DNA of 64,000 nt from Bombyx mori (lineage: Eukaryota; Arthropoda; Insecta; Lepidoptera; Bombycidae). Of this stretch, positions 24,471 to 35,660 are shown one piece after another. The stretch's first letter is position 1, and the number at the start of each line of letters is the position of its first letter. The stretch lies in contig NC_085124.1 of the NCBI RefSeq assembly GCF_030269925.1, positions 11,346,001-11,410,000 of the forward strand. The letters are read 5' to 3'. Below the pieces are notes generated by a model that was given only the letters and a program-made list of their open reading frames with translations, had not been told where the DNA came from and made no database searches. Both the position numbers and the translations under genes were made by a program.

Positions 24471-24897
24471 TATGATAAATATTAAGATCCACTTTTAAAC
24501 TTCATATTGGAATTCGAATTTCACGTTGACGTATGAATCGGATGTCTTTCCGAGTTCAATTTCTCCCACACAGATAAACTCGCGCTATGCTATACGGATC
24601 TGTGTAACACGTGCAATAAATACTTCGTGGCGATAAACCCATATTATAATACGACGTATGAAAAGAAATCTCTGAAGCAAAATTATTTGAGACTGTATTT
24701 TCTCGACTACGATCTGCGTTTTATGTATTTTGCAAAAAAAAAAAAAACAGCCAAATGTTTAAATACAACACAAAAATCTTGAACGTAGGATTATTACGTC
24801 CTTAACCCAGTATTCAGCTTTTGCAATCTACGTGATGTTCAGATATTAATAGTACAAACGATTCGGTAGATAAATTACATTGTTAATTTATTTTGTA
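24471..24897. other. unassigned stretch
   Basis: No feature recognised. Confidence 0.4.
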
Positions 24898-24914
24898 TGT
24901 TTGAACCAGAATCT

Positions 24915-25218
24915 CTTCTTCTTTTTCTCCACCTTATCCCACTAGGTGGGGTCGGCACAGCTAATTTTTCTCTTCCATTCTCTTCTATCAGCCGTCATCT
25001 CAACACTCACTCCTCTCTCTCTCATATCGTCATTCACACACTCCATCCATGTCTTCTTCGGTCGACCTCTTCGCCCTCTACCTTGGACTACCATTTCCAT
25101 ACATCTCCTAGTCACATGCATCTTCTCTCTACGCATCACATGTCTATACCACGCTAACCGTCCACTCCTTAATTTGTTGCTTACCGGGGCCACTTTCACA
25201 CTTCCTCTGATATACTCG
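24915..25218 (-). mobile_element. RTE-type LINE 3' end with intact target duplication
   Basis: The minus strand encodes an uninterrupted C-terminus: RLAWYRHVMRREKMHVTRR, then GRGRRGRPKKTWMECVNDDM and WKRKISCADPT before TAG. WYRHVMRR and GRPKKTWMECV are characteristic of the RTE clade. The 3' end is AGAAAAAGAAGAAG-like. The 17-base sequence tgtttgaaccagaatct flanks it exactly at 24898-24914 and 25219-25235, a perfect target site duplication, so this 5'-truncated insertion is recent. A relative lies at 57777-58049. Confidence 0.85.
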
Positions 25219-25235
25219 TGTTTGAACCAGAATCT

Positions 25236-25915
25236 GCCTTATTAAAATTATACGTCGCGCATAAGTCATGCATGGAATGTGGTTTCAAGTTAATCTTTTT
25301 AATAATGCAATACGAATAGCTGAAATAAATCGAACAATTTCTTGTTTCGTTTGATTCTTAAGCGTCAGTCGCTTCATGAAAGTGTTCTATTGGAATTTGG
25401 CAGTATTTCAATAAAACCCTAATCAGATTTCTTATAAATGACACAATGAAAATATATTTGCTCTAAAGCCACATCAGAATTCATTAGCACAGATTGCACA
25501 GATAACACACATCAATTTGAATAATCTGTACCAAAACGTTTACAAATAGTTTTATGAGCTACTATATAAATTTATTTATTCAACATATTCAATATTGTAT
25601 TAAAATTAAATAATAATTTGTTAAAAAAAAACATAAGAAAATTTAATCTTCGATTATAAAAGTTAGCAAAGGAGATCCTAAAAACACTTATCGATATTCC
25701 ATTGAACTTGTCGATGATAATTCGATCCAGCGTTTTGTTAATTATTTATTTGAGCATTCCGTCTCTTGTGCGTGGGTGTCATAAAAGGAGACTAAGGTCG
25801 TAAAAGGCCAGTCAAGACGAAGAGGTGAATCTAGTACCATCGAAATCTTTAGAAAACGAAGCATCAGAGAATTGCGACCGGAGAAACATCTGGGCTTTCT
25901 AAGAACACTGTTTAA
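25236..25915. other. unassigned stretch
   Basis: No supported gene; the 85-codon minus frame at 25742-25999 runs into element D1 and is spurious. Confidence 0.4.
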
Positions 25916-26333
25916 TCTATATATTAATACGTGAAGCAAAAACTTTGTATCCCTTTTTACGAAAATTGCGCGGACGGAGGAGTATAAAATTTTCCACACT
26001 TATAGAGAATATAGAGAAGAAGTGCACAATGCTAATATTTTTTTTAAATAATGTATAAAAGATACATTAAATCAATAAAGAAAACATTACACACACTACA
26101 TAATATGTATTTGACGCACACACGCATGCATACTATTTATTGTCAAACTTTTGTTCTTGACGTCTGTTGTCAAATTGAGAATAGATTAAATATTGTTTGT
26201 CTTCGTTAATATTTTTATAGTGTAGTTTTGGCGAAATTTGTGATTATAGAAGTATAAAATACACACATAATAGTGTACAAACTTACAATCCCAATTAATT
26301 ATAGTCGAATTTCGACTACTGCGGGACCTCTAG
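25916..26333 (+). mobile_element. Helitron-like family D, full copy (D1)
   Basis: Starts TCTATATATTAATACGTG after an A and ends GGGACCTCTAG before a T. A hairpin of tagtcgaa and ttcgacta at 26302-26318 sits 11 bases before the terminal CTAG (26330-26333). TC start, subterminal hairpin, CTRR end and A/T target site are the defining structure of Helitrons. No open frame. It resembles the Lep1-type non-autonomous Helitrons reported from Lepidoptera; this name is from memory. Confidence 0.78.
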
Positions 26334-27336
26334 TATCTACTAATCCCTAAATTAGTGAAATGTCACTCATTATATTGCATTCGTAATCACGGGATTTAAT
26401 CTGTCATTTGCAGTTTTTAAACATTGGCATGTTTGCAAGTGTCTGAAAAGCTATCGACGCCATGTCAATAACAATGTGCTACAGGTTTGGGGGTGGATCT
26501 TGGCGAATGTATGATAAAATTTTGATCTCATAGTCTTCGGTGAGCTTGAAAGCAGGTGGATCGTGAGCTCGGTCATCTAGTAAACAAATATTGTTAACAT
26601 ACCAGCCGTGAGCACACATGAACACTGGTACGTGTACATTTACGAGAAACACGCGTGTCACAGCCGGGCCACAAGCGGAAGTGTTGTAACAAATAAACTC
26701 GCAAACTAGAAAAGAAAAATAAACGGCCTTTGGTCAGTAATAAAATATGATGTAGGTACCAGTTGCCTTCTTCATCTTACTAGAAAATTACCCTGAGTAT
26801 TTATAAACATATCGAAGCTAGATTCTACGTTATTAGTGCAAAATTCTATTCATTTCGTCGGCCTTATTGCCTACTTTATCCGGCAGTAGTTATTACATAA
26901 AAGGTTTACGACCAACAGACGTCATCCGAGACGAGATCTTTAGTTTCTCTTCCAAATTTATCATTCGTCTTGTTCTAGCGTGCACCGACATTGATGAGTG
27001 GAAGCGAGACGGATTTTATTAAGTTAAGGTATGAAGATGCAGTAATTTCGGGGTCTGTGAAATGCACGATTTCCTTTGTACAGTCTAATGGAAGAACGGG
27101 GTCGCGATATAATATTTGCTCGAATGTTATTTTGTTATAGAGCTTTTTTTTACATAGACTTTGCGCTTTTTTTTTACTCTCAAGCACATCTGCGTATCTT
27201 TCAAATTATTCGGGAACTTGTCTAGTTATTCTGAGCTCTGCAAGTAAATGGTAAAGAAAACCAGTAACACTTTACACACACTATTATTTTAACGGGTTCT
27301 TACCACGATTTTGACATTTAATGAGTTTCCGATACG
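26334..27336. other. unassigned stretch
   Basis: No feature recognised; frames at 26479-26661 and 26975-27187 have no known motif. Confidence 0.4.
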
Positions 27337-27350
27337 TAGTGTATATATTG

Positions 27351-27786
27351 AAGTGCCTATAATGTAGTGCTTATAATGTAGTGCTTATAATGTAGTGCCT
27401 ATAATGTAGTGCCTATAATGTAGTGCTTATAATGTAGTGCCTATAATGTAGTGCCTATAATGTAGTGCTTATAATGTCGTTGCCTATAATGTAGTGCTTA
27501 TAATGTAGAGCCTATAATGTAGTGCCTATAATGTAGTGCCTATAATGTAGTGCCTATAATGTAGTGCCTATAATGTAGTGCCTATAATGTAGTGCCTATA
27601 ATGTAGTGCTTATAATGTAGTGCTTATAATGTAGTGCCTATAATGTAGTGCTTATAATGTAGAGCCTATAATGTAGTGCCTATAATGTAGTGCCTATAAT
27701 GTAGTGCCTATAATGTAGTGCTTATAATGTAGTGCTTATAATGTAGTGCCTAAAATGTAGTGCCTATAATGTAGTGCCTATAAATG
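27351..27786. repeat. 31-unit tandem array of a 14 bp repeat
   Basis: The unit is TAGTGCCTATAATG, with TAGTGCTTATAATG as the main variant and TAGAGCCTATAATG as a rare one. I count 31 units; two carry one extra base (near 27477 and at the end). A degenerate unit, tagtgtatatattg, precedes the array in phase at 27337-27350. No open frame and no spacers, so it is a minisatellite, not CRISPR. Confidence 0.97.
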
Positions 27787-28850
27787 GGTTGTGTAATGTA
27801 AGTAGATGCGATAGTGAAAAACCATAATGCCACTGGTCATTCGATTGCTGTATGTACATACAAATGTGATGATTTAAGCATTAACTTAACCATTGACTGT
27901 AAATAGATGAACTTTGGATGGCATCCGTGCTGTCTGAGGCACAGCAGTTTAGTGAAATCAAAGATGGCAACACCATTTATGATTTATAACTCATCGTTTT
28001 TTTTCTGTTACAATTTTGATGGGCAAGTTGGATACATAAAACACCGAGTCGAATCAAACTGGTTTCATAACACTTCGGTACTACTTATATAAAATGTTAG
28101 TAAGAGAGGTTTTATAATTGCCTAATAAGTAGACAAATCACGTTTCATTTTGGTCTCGATTGCGTTTTGTTGACAATCGCTGCGAGCTCTGACAACACAG
28201 GGCCTCTTCTACGCCGAGTTCGTTGTTGTAAAATCGCTTTGTGAACCATCCATCGGCGGGTTAATACTATTGTACATCCAAGTTAATTATTTATTTATTA
28301 AGTTGCACCAACAAAGTGATCATCAATACAAAACATTGGACAATTCACAAAAGTTCATGACAGATGTCACCTCAATTATAGGTGCAATGGACAGTGCATT
28401 AACATCAAAAATAAAAAAAATATATACAACTAAGATTTGATTACATTTCATGCATTGCTTAAGATTAATTTATATTTAATTGGGAGATGATCCGCGACAG
28501 ATTTTTCCTGTAAGTTGTGAGATAATTAGAAAAAAACTATTTCTATCTATCTATTTCACTTAAAATTAGTTCAGCGCAATCGGACAACTCCGAAGGAACA
28601 TTGACGGAGACCGCGCTACCGTGGACATTATTGTAGTCCCAAAGGATTCTGTTTCGGTTAATTACATGAAAAATGGCAATGTATACGTTATGTGCAATCG
28701 AATCGCGACCTTCCTCGGAACATGGGGATAACAAAAACATTGTTCTGCTTTGCGAATTGTTTCCAGACTAGAACGTTGTTGAACCAATAACTTTAGAGAA
28801 GTAATAAGCAATTAGGTTCAATTGTGATTTTAAAAATTGTTGATCATATA
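27787..28850. other. unassigned stretch
   Basis: No gene supported. A 61-codon ATG frame at 27907-28092 (begins MNFGWHPCCLRHSS) has no known motif. Confidence 0.4.
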
Positions 28851-30078
28851 TAATAACCGGCAAACTTCTTGAGCATTTGTTGACGTAGTGGGGGTAAGTT
28901 TGCGCATGGTACACTCACGTGCAAAAACATTATTTACTCTGCGTCATAATGCAATTAAATTATTAAAATCAACATATGTATTTATTTATATATTTATTAG
29001 AACATCAACAAAACATATAGGTTAATAATTGTAATAATTTAATCTTGGGGTAAAATAGATATTCCTTCTATTAAGTCAAAACTAGAGCTGTTGCCAGGTC
29101 TTGGTTCAGTTGAAGCGAAGCTGGTATTTGTAATTTTTTTTTCGTTATCATAATCTTGACCATCATCATCATCACTGTTTTCATCACCCGAGTCGCTATC
29201 ATCGTGATGAGTCGATATAGGGCTCATCGGCGTAGTTTACAACTCGGTCGATTCGGTCTTCTTTTTTGTCTATACTTAATTAATTATTTTTTGAAGATAT
29301 TCGATTCGTAGTAATCGAATGTTACTTTTTTCATTTACCAGCTTCCGATTATTTTCTGTTCTTTTTTTCCATCTGAAGCCTAGCTCTTTCATAATTCGTC
29401 GTAAGCTTCATTCCGAGCCATTAAAATTTATATCTTCTTTAAATTTTTCGAAGCCTTTCTACGGTACGGAGTTTCGCTGCTTGTTATGTAGTTATTATGA
29501 TTACATTTTTTTATTACAGATTGAACGAAACTATCCATTCCGGTAACTTTCTTCTTCCCTGATCTTTTCTTACCCGGATTCCGAAACACGGCGAGCAAGC
29601 CAGAGCCTTTAGCTTCGTTAATAATGCACCTAACAGTACTCACTGATGTTTTTGTTGCTTCCGAAGTCTGTTTTAATTTTTCCATATCATTCTTCCCCTG
29701 TTTTATAATGAAGCAATATACGTCGTACACAAATTTTCTACCCTTTCTTTTAAGTACTACACCAGTTTGTCACGGCATAGTGTATGTTTTATAAAAAATC
29801 AACAAACACTCAACAAATAGCAATGGCAACAAAGTCCACAAGCAATTATAACAAATAACTTAACGATTAATAACGATAGACTTTCCACTGTACGCAAGCG
29901 TACTTTTGGGAGCAAGCGGAATGAGGGCGCGGTGCGGGACGCAAGGTTCGACTGATCTACCAATAACGCGCTCGATACGATTTCCCCTGCCGTCGCGCCT
30001 CACCCTCACCACCAAAGTGATCTAAAATTCGGTTCTGCGCAGTCAAGGTCATTTGCTCAAGAAGTTTGCCGATTACTA
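28851..30078 (-). mobile_element. TA-flanked DNA transposon, internally deleted
   Basis: Terminal inverted repeats match well: left TAATAACCGGCAAACTTCTT from 28851 and, on the minus strand, right TAGTAATCGGCAAACTTCTT from 30078, both continuing GAGCA. TA dinucleotides flank both ends. The interior carries a decayed transposase on the minus strand (separate entry). Size about 1.23 kb. The ends and TA target fit the Tc1/mariner/IS630 superfamily. Confidence 0.8.
29039..29750 (-). pseudogene. Tc1/mariner-like transposase remnant, catalytic core deleted
   Basis: The N-terminal part (29428-29730) has a helix-turn-helix, TSEATKTSVSTVRCIINEAK, then a basic FRNPGKKRSGKKKVTGMDSF block. After a frameshift and a TGA, the minus strand continues SLRRIMKELGFRWKKRTENN and SNIRLLRIEYLQKI (to about 29280). 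These match, from memory, the region just before the DDE core in an insect transposase family. The core is absent. The frame resumes with an acidic tail, DDSDSGDENSDDDDG, ending at 29039 in EGISILPQD. So the DNA-binding and tail parts survive and the catalytic part is deleted. Confidence 0.7.
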
Positions 30079-30503
30079 TATTTAGATTATAAGTTTAATC
30101 CGCAGCGACCGTTTTAACTAATATTAATGCGAGGAACTGCGAGCACTCTTGCCTATCATAAATTATTTAAAATAAGGAATCACTTATATTTAGATAATGT
30201 ATTTAATAAAGGATCAAAACAAAATGACTTGAATACTTTTAAATAAACTCAGGCCAGACATTGTCAATGTAAAAGGACACGAGCCAGCAATTCCCACCAA
30301 GTAACCCGCCATTACGCAAATTTACAAATTTTGCGAGTTCAGATTTTATTATATGATGTTATTCGTACAATGTGTGAGCCGTACGTCAAGACGAGTTACG
30401 GGTTTTTTTTTAAATAAAATTTGTGTCTTCTAACGGGATTTGAACGCAGGCATAGTCGCATCCAAGCGATAAACGAGCACGGTAGTTGGGTGACTTATCT
30501 TTT
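30079..30503. other. unassigned stretch
   Basis: No feature recognised. Confidence 0.4.
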
Positions 30504-30746
30504 ACTGGTGGTAGAACTTCTTGTGAGTCTGCACGGGTAGGTACGACCACCCTGCCTGTTTCTGCCGTGAAGCAGTAATGCGTTTCGGTTTGAAGGAGGG
30601 GGCAGCCGTTGTAACTATACTTGAGACCTTAGAACTTATATCTCAAGGTGGGTGGCGCATTTACGTCGTAGATGTCTATAGGCTCCAGTAACTACTTAAC
30701 ACCAAGTGGGCTGTGAGCTCGTCCACCCATCTAAGCAATAAAAAAG
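30504..30746 (+). repeat. family A SINE tail (A9)
   Basis: ACTGGTGGTAGAACTTCTTG to CTAAGCAATAAAAAA. Confidence 0.92.
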
Positions 30747-30838
30747 GCCACTTTTTTGATAATTAAAAGAAATATGTTATCCAAAAATCTATAAAGTTAG
30801 ACATAGGTGAAAACGATTTTGTGATAAAAAAAGAAAAA

Positions 30839-31018
30839 CCTATTCGCTGGTAGCTTAGGGGCTATTCCAGATACGCATGGACGGATAGGTGAATTCACGG
30901 GCTCAACCTGAGAGAATTTGCTAACACTAGCCCTAGTAAGAAAAGTGCTTCGCAGAATCCACCACCGGATCGGAATCGCGATCCACTGAGAAGATCCGAC
31001 GTGAAACACAGCGGGCTA
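30839..31018 (-). repeat. family B copy (B5)
   Basis: TAGCTTAGGGGCTATTCCAG, TGAATTCACGGGCTCAACC, GAAACACAGCGGGCTA. Minus orientation. Confidence 0.88.
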
Positions 31019-31391
31019 TACAATTTTGAAACTAAAAAACAGCATACACTGAACTTTCAATAAGTACCTTACCTATTTACAACGTTGACTTTTAGAAGAC
31101 TATTTCTTGGTAACAGGAAATGGCTTTCGAGATAATCGATATATTTTGCATGTATTTAAACAAAAGCAGGTGCATATAAAGTTGTCGCACCTGTTAAATT
31201 ATACAAAGCTGTTTAAAAAAATACTAGTTGCTAATTGTGAGTTGCCTAATTGTGAGACTCTTTAATTTCTATGCAAATTTTTCAAAAGCTGTTCTCGTGT
31301 AACCCTCAGTTTTCAATAATTAGGAACCTAAATATACCTAAAAACAGTCACGATCATTGGTTATTTCTGTAAAGTTTATATACATGTATAT
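31019..31391. other. unassigned stretch
   Basis: No feature recognised. Confidence 0.4.
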
Positions 31392-31640
31392 CGTTTTTCT
31401 TAGAAGGTTCTGGGTTACTTTGGTCACATTGCTCGGCGGCCACCAGAATACCTTGAAAGATTGACTGTGGTAGGCAACGTAGAAGATCAGATAGCTGCGC
31501 TCACTGGACTCTCTGTTGCGACCGCCCTGAGAGAAGCCGAAAACCGAAGGAAATGGAAGCTGATGGTACAAAGAGCCACGAAGGACTTTCATGGACACGA
31601 CCTTCAGCAATGAAGTATGCGACTAAGAAGAAGATATCGT
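31392..31640 (+). pseudogene. RTE-like LINE C-terminal fragment
   Basis: The plus strand reads VLGYFGHIARRPPEYLERLT, then VGNVEDQ, ALREAENRRKWKLMVQRA and a stop after HDLQQ. The FGHIARR and ALREAENRRKW motifs are C-terminal LINE signatures. The usual basic GR.P.RW segment between them is missing, so there is an internal deletion. ACTAAGAAGAAG follows as a tail. Confidence 0.6.
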
Positions 31641-31697
31641 TTTTGTTATTGTCTTAGAGCGAGCATACATCATGTCTGACCAACGCTCACAAATGAA

Positions 31698-31866
31698 CCT
31701 CTCTTCAGTGAGTCGCCATTCCGATCCGGTGGTAGATTCTGCAAGTACTGCTCTTGCTAGGGCTAGTGTTAGCAAATTCTTTTAAGTTTGCCCGTGTGAT
31801 CGCTTACCCGTTCGGGCGTAGCTGGATTAATCCCTAGGCTACCATCGAATAGATAGGTAAATAATG
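31698..31866 (+). repeat. family B copy (B6)
   Basis: GTGAGTCGCCATTCCGATCC, GGTGGTAGATTCTGC, GCGTAGCTGGATTAATCCC, then ATAGGTAAATAA. Confidence 0.85.
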
Positions 31867-32734
31867 AGCCACTGCCCCACTACGACTCTAGTCAAACTTC
31901 ATTAGAAGAAGGACTCGTAATATAGGTCGCGGTAAATTTACATTTCAAATAATAGAAGGAACGCTCTTAAGTTAATTTTTAATTAAAATTTTTAATGATA
32001 CATAGAAGGTCAAATTACATTCACGCAAGTAGGTTTTTTTTTTTTGGAATCTTAACATATTTGAATTTCGATATTAACATATTACACTAAAAAAAACGAA
32101 TTCCTCATTATTTCGTCGTGCCTGTCCATCGATATGTCACAGTCGCTCTACTCACCAACTATTTGGAAGATACCCAAATAATGGGGATCATAAAAAGTAT
32201 TGTAAAAAATATCTGACTGACAACCCTAAATTCATGTCTGTCCAATGATTCGTTTACACATTATCGTATCGCATCGTTAAATAATCATTACAAACAATTA
32301 GCGGATATCAAACTATTTATTTATTTGAGTCCGCAACAGCAGTGATATGCGTTTTTGGTTGTAACACTAATTCGCTTGGAGAACGTCTCAATGATTCTTT
32401 AAAATTGATATTAAACCCACATTTTTGTTGCTTTGCATCTTAAGGCCAACTAATAAAACCTTTGCAGCTAATACTATATTTATTTTTGTTAACAAATATG
32501 CGTCGATGAATTATTAGTGTTTTGTGTCAGAAAAGAAAGTGAATTTACAGCGCGACGAGCAACGGTAGTGGAAAGTTTGCGATCGAGCGAACGATGCGGT
32601 GTTTTATCGAGTTTCATAAGAACATTAAAGTTTTTTTTTTGTTAGGGTCCCTAGACTGACGTCCTCGCTCTATGGCGTCACCACTTCGAATGAGTGACAG
32701 AAAATAGAACCTGGAAGAGGTCGAACTTGTAATT
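31867..32734. other. unassigned stretch
   Basis: No feature recognised. Confidence 0.4.
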
Positions 32735-32977
32735 ACTGGTGGTAGGACCTCTTGAGAGTCCGCGCGGGTAGGTACCACCACCCTGCTTATTTCTGCCGTG
32801 AAGCAGTAATGCGTTTCGGTTTGAAGGGTGGGGCAGCCGTTGTGGCTATACTGAGACCTTAGAAGTATATCTCAAGATGTGTGGCGTATATTACGTTGTA
32901 GATGTCATGGGCTCCAGTAACCACTGAACACCAGGTGGGCTGTGAGCTCGTCCACACATCTAACCAATAAAAAAAAT
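32735..32977 (+). repeat. family A SINE tail (A10)
   Basis: ACTGGTGGTAGGACCTCTTG to CTAACCAATAAAAAA. Confidence 0.92.
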
Positions 32978-33061
32978 CTACTGAATAATAGCCGAATAAA
33001 CCCTCTCCGTGAATTATCTAGCGACCTGTCATATCCTAATCTACCTAATTAATCTACGTCA

Positions 33062-33243
33062 TCTATACTAATATATAAATCTACAGTGGTTTTTACGGAT
33101 GTACCGTTATAACTACTGAACCATGCAAATACATGTACTTAATGGATAGGCTAATATTTATATGAGTGTTGGACTCCCTAATAATAATGAAAATAAATAA
33201 TAATGTTAATTTTAAACGGCTAGCAAAGCGCGAGTACGGCTAG
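33062..33243 (+). mobile_element. Helitron-like element (G9), short
   Basis: Starts TCTATACTAATATATAAATC after A and ends GAGTACGGCTAG before T. The start resembles the Helitron start read on the minus strand at 54478. Only 182 bases, no coding capacity. Confidence 0.55.
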
Positions 33244-33790
33244 TCTAATATAAATACTACTGTGAAATGTTTTTTTAACTCTTATATTTTCATCAATATG
33301 ACGAAATCATCTAGACTTAATAAAATAAATGTCATTTTTTTATGTTTTGATGTTTGTACTCAAAGACGCTAAAATGGCTGAATGAATGTTAAAATTTCGC
33401 ATAAAGATAGTTAGATTAACAGGATAGTTTTTATTGTAGTAATGATCCAACCATTATATGAACATATGAATAAAATAAATATGAGAATGTGTTCATTGGT
33501 TCGTAATTTTAAGTATCAACTGGTTATAGCTACTGAATCAGACAGTGACAAAATTGACAAGAAACTTTCTATACCGGAAAAATACAGGATGTTTCAGTAT
33601 ATTTGGATTATGAAAAAAACAACGGGCCTCTTCTATTACTTGCTTGAATCTTATCTAGTTTATTTTATCGTATGTTGTTTAGGAAACAAATAACTACATA
33701 ACCAAATCTGAACTCATCTTTGTACAAGTACTTATTTGACTCTGAATATTCATTTTAAATGATACTTATTCTAGACTCTAGAGCATATCG
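33244..33790. other. unassigned stretch
   Basis: No supported gene. An 83-codon ATG frame at 33442-33693 (begins MIQPLYEHMNKINMRMCSLV) has no recognised domain. Confidence 0.4.
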
Positions 33791-34220
33791 AGCATATATT
33801 ATTACGTGAAGCAAAAACTTTGTATCCCTTTTTACGAAAATTTCACGGACGGAGGAGTATGAAATTTTGCACACTTATAGAGAATATAGAGAAGAAGTGC
33901 ATAATGCTAATATTTTTTTAAAATAATGCATAAAAGATATGTACGTAAACGTATGTAAGAATAAAGAAAACATTACACACACTACATACCATGTATTTGA
34001 CGCACACACGCATGCTTACTATTTATTGTCAAACTTTTGTTCTTGACGTCTGTTGTCAAATTGAGAAGAGATTAAATATTGTTTGTCTTTGTTAATATTT
34101 TTTATAGTGTAGCCTTGGCGAAATTTGTGATTATAGAAGTATAAAATAGAATCATAATAGTGTACAAACTTACAATTCCAATTAATTATAGTCGAGTTTC
34201 GACTACTGCGGGACCTCTAG
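33791..34220 (+). mobile_element. Helitron-like family D (D2)
   Basis: Same family as D1. The extreme 5' end is mutated (catatattattacg); the 3' end is intact, with hairpin and CTCTAG followed by T. Confidence 0.8.
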
Positions 34221-34518
34221 TCGCTAAAATTACAAGTGAATCTTTAGATTTGATTAATAGTGACTTTTATTGGCCTTTTATACGAGTACGTACATAACAA
34301 AAGACCTTAAGGCCGATGAGTGTGTGAGCTGCGAGGGTACCTTATTCTTGACCTAAATTTTCAATATCTGAAATAAGAATGATGAGTACAAACAAGAATT
34401 AGTCACAGAAACGAAAACCTTCGAAACTTTAGAGAATGACATTAAACACGTGTCAATTTCTTTGAAATAATAGATACGTGTTTGGTTAGATGATCGTTTG
34501 AAAAGTGTCTTATTTTCC
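34221..34518. other. unassigned stretch
   Basis: No feature recognised. Confidence 0.4.
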
Positions 34519-34720
34519 CATAGAGACAGCCCGTTGAGTTTCTCGCCGGTTCTTCTCAGTGGGTCGCGATTCCGATTCGGTGGTAGATTCTGCGATACGC
34601 TACTCTTGCTAGGGTTAGTGTCAGGAAATTCTCTCACGTTGAACCCGTGACTTCATCTATCCGTCCGCGCGTAGTTGGAATATCCCCTTAGGCTCCTAGC
34701 GAATAGGTACGAATAAAAAG
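34519..34720 (+). repeat. family B copy (B7)
   Basis: AGACAGCCCGTTGAGTTTC to ATCCCCTTAGGCTCCTAGC and AGGTACGAATAAAAAG. Ends 18 bases before D3. Confidence 0.88.
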
Positions 34721-34738
34721 TGTTCTATTTCTGTGATG

Positions 34739-35163
34739 TCTATATATTAATACGTGAAGCAAATACTTTGTACCCTGTTTTGCGAAAATTGCACGAACGG
34801 AGGAGTATGCAAATTCCCACAATATACAGGAGTGTAGAATGTTAATATTTTTTTTATTACGCATAAACATTAAATCAATTAGAAAAACAATACACACACT
34901 ACCATGTATTTGACACAACACATGTATACATATGTACTCTTTTTTTATTCTCAAACTTTTGTTATTGTTTAAAGTCTGTAGTCAAATTGAGAATAGATCA
35001 ATATTGTTTGTCTTTAATATTATTTGTATATAGTTATAGTCCTGGCGAAAATCTGTGATTATAGAAGTATAATCTTTAAAATCTTTGACAATAGAACCCT
35101 AATAATGTTCAAATTTTTTAATTAATTATAGTCGAATTTCGAATACTGCGGGATTACTATTAG
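34739..35163 (+). mobile_element. Helitron-like family D, degraded (D3)
   Basis: TC start intact (TCTATATATTAATACG). The body is the most diverged of the five copies. The subterminal hairpin is broken (tcgaatttcgaata) and the terminal CTAG is altered (ggattactattag). Confidence 0.75.
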
Positions 35164-35179
35164 TTCGAAATAAAATCGA

Positions 35180-35370
35180 GCGATCGAGTTGGCTTTGACT
35201 CGTAGGTAGGAAGCGTGTTGCGAGCGCGACCTCAGTGACGTCACGTCCGAGGCCGCGCCGCTCTCTCTGCCGTCAGCAACGTTACGACAACGCGGCAACG
35301 CTATTGGAACGTAGAATTCATTTTTAAAGAAGGCCTACACAGCGCAAGTGCGAACTCTCGGCTCCGTGAG
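35180..35370. promoter_or_regulatory. candidate CpG-rich regulatory island with CRE
   Basis: A GC-rich block contains a perfect palindromic TGACGTCA (35236-35243), the CREB/ATF site, overlapping a TCAGT initiator-like word (35232-35236). No transcript is supported. Confidence 0.22.
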
Positions 35371-35481
35371 CTTGTATGGAATGGATTAATTGAAAATTAC
35401 GTAATAAAACAAGTAATATTTTGAGAAATTTTGAGTTCAATACCTGAAAAAAGCATTAGTGTGCGTAATGTTTACCATCAC

Positions 35482-35660
35482 TTTTTTTACTGCCTACGCT
35501 GATAGCATTGAGAGGCTATTTCAGCTTCGCCCTAACGTGTAGGTGAGCTCACGGGGCTCAAACCGGAGTGTTGCTAACACTGGCCCTAGCAAGAGCAGTG
35601 CTTCGCAGAATCTACCACCGCGACCCACTCAGAAAATCCGGCGAGAAACTCAGTGGGCTT
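35482..35660 (-). repeat. family B copy (B8)
   Basis: T run, TGCCTACGCTGATAGCATTG, GTAGGTGAGCTCACGGGGC, GAAACTCAGTGGGCTT. A 17-base stretch after CTACCACCG is missing. Confidence 0.9.

Noticed and set aside
27351..27786. CRISPR array
   Set aside because: Units are contiguous with no variable spacers and the DNA is insect; it is a minisatellite.
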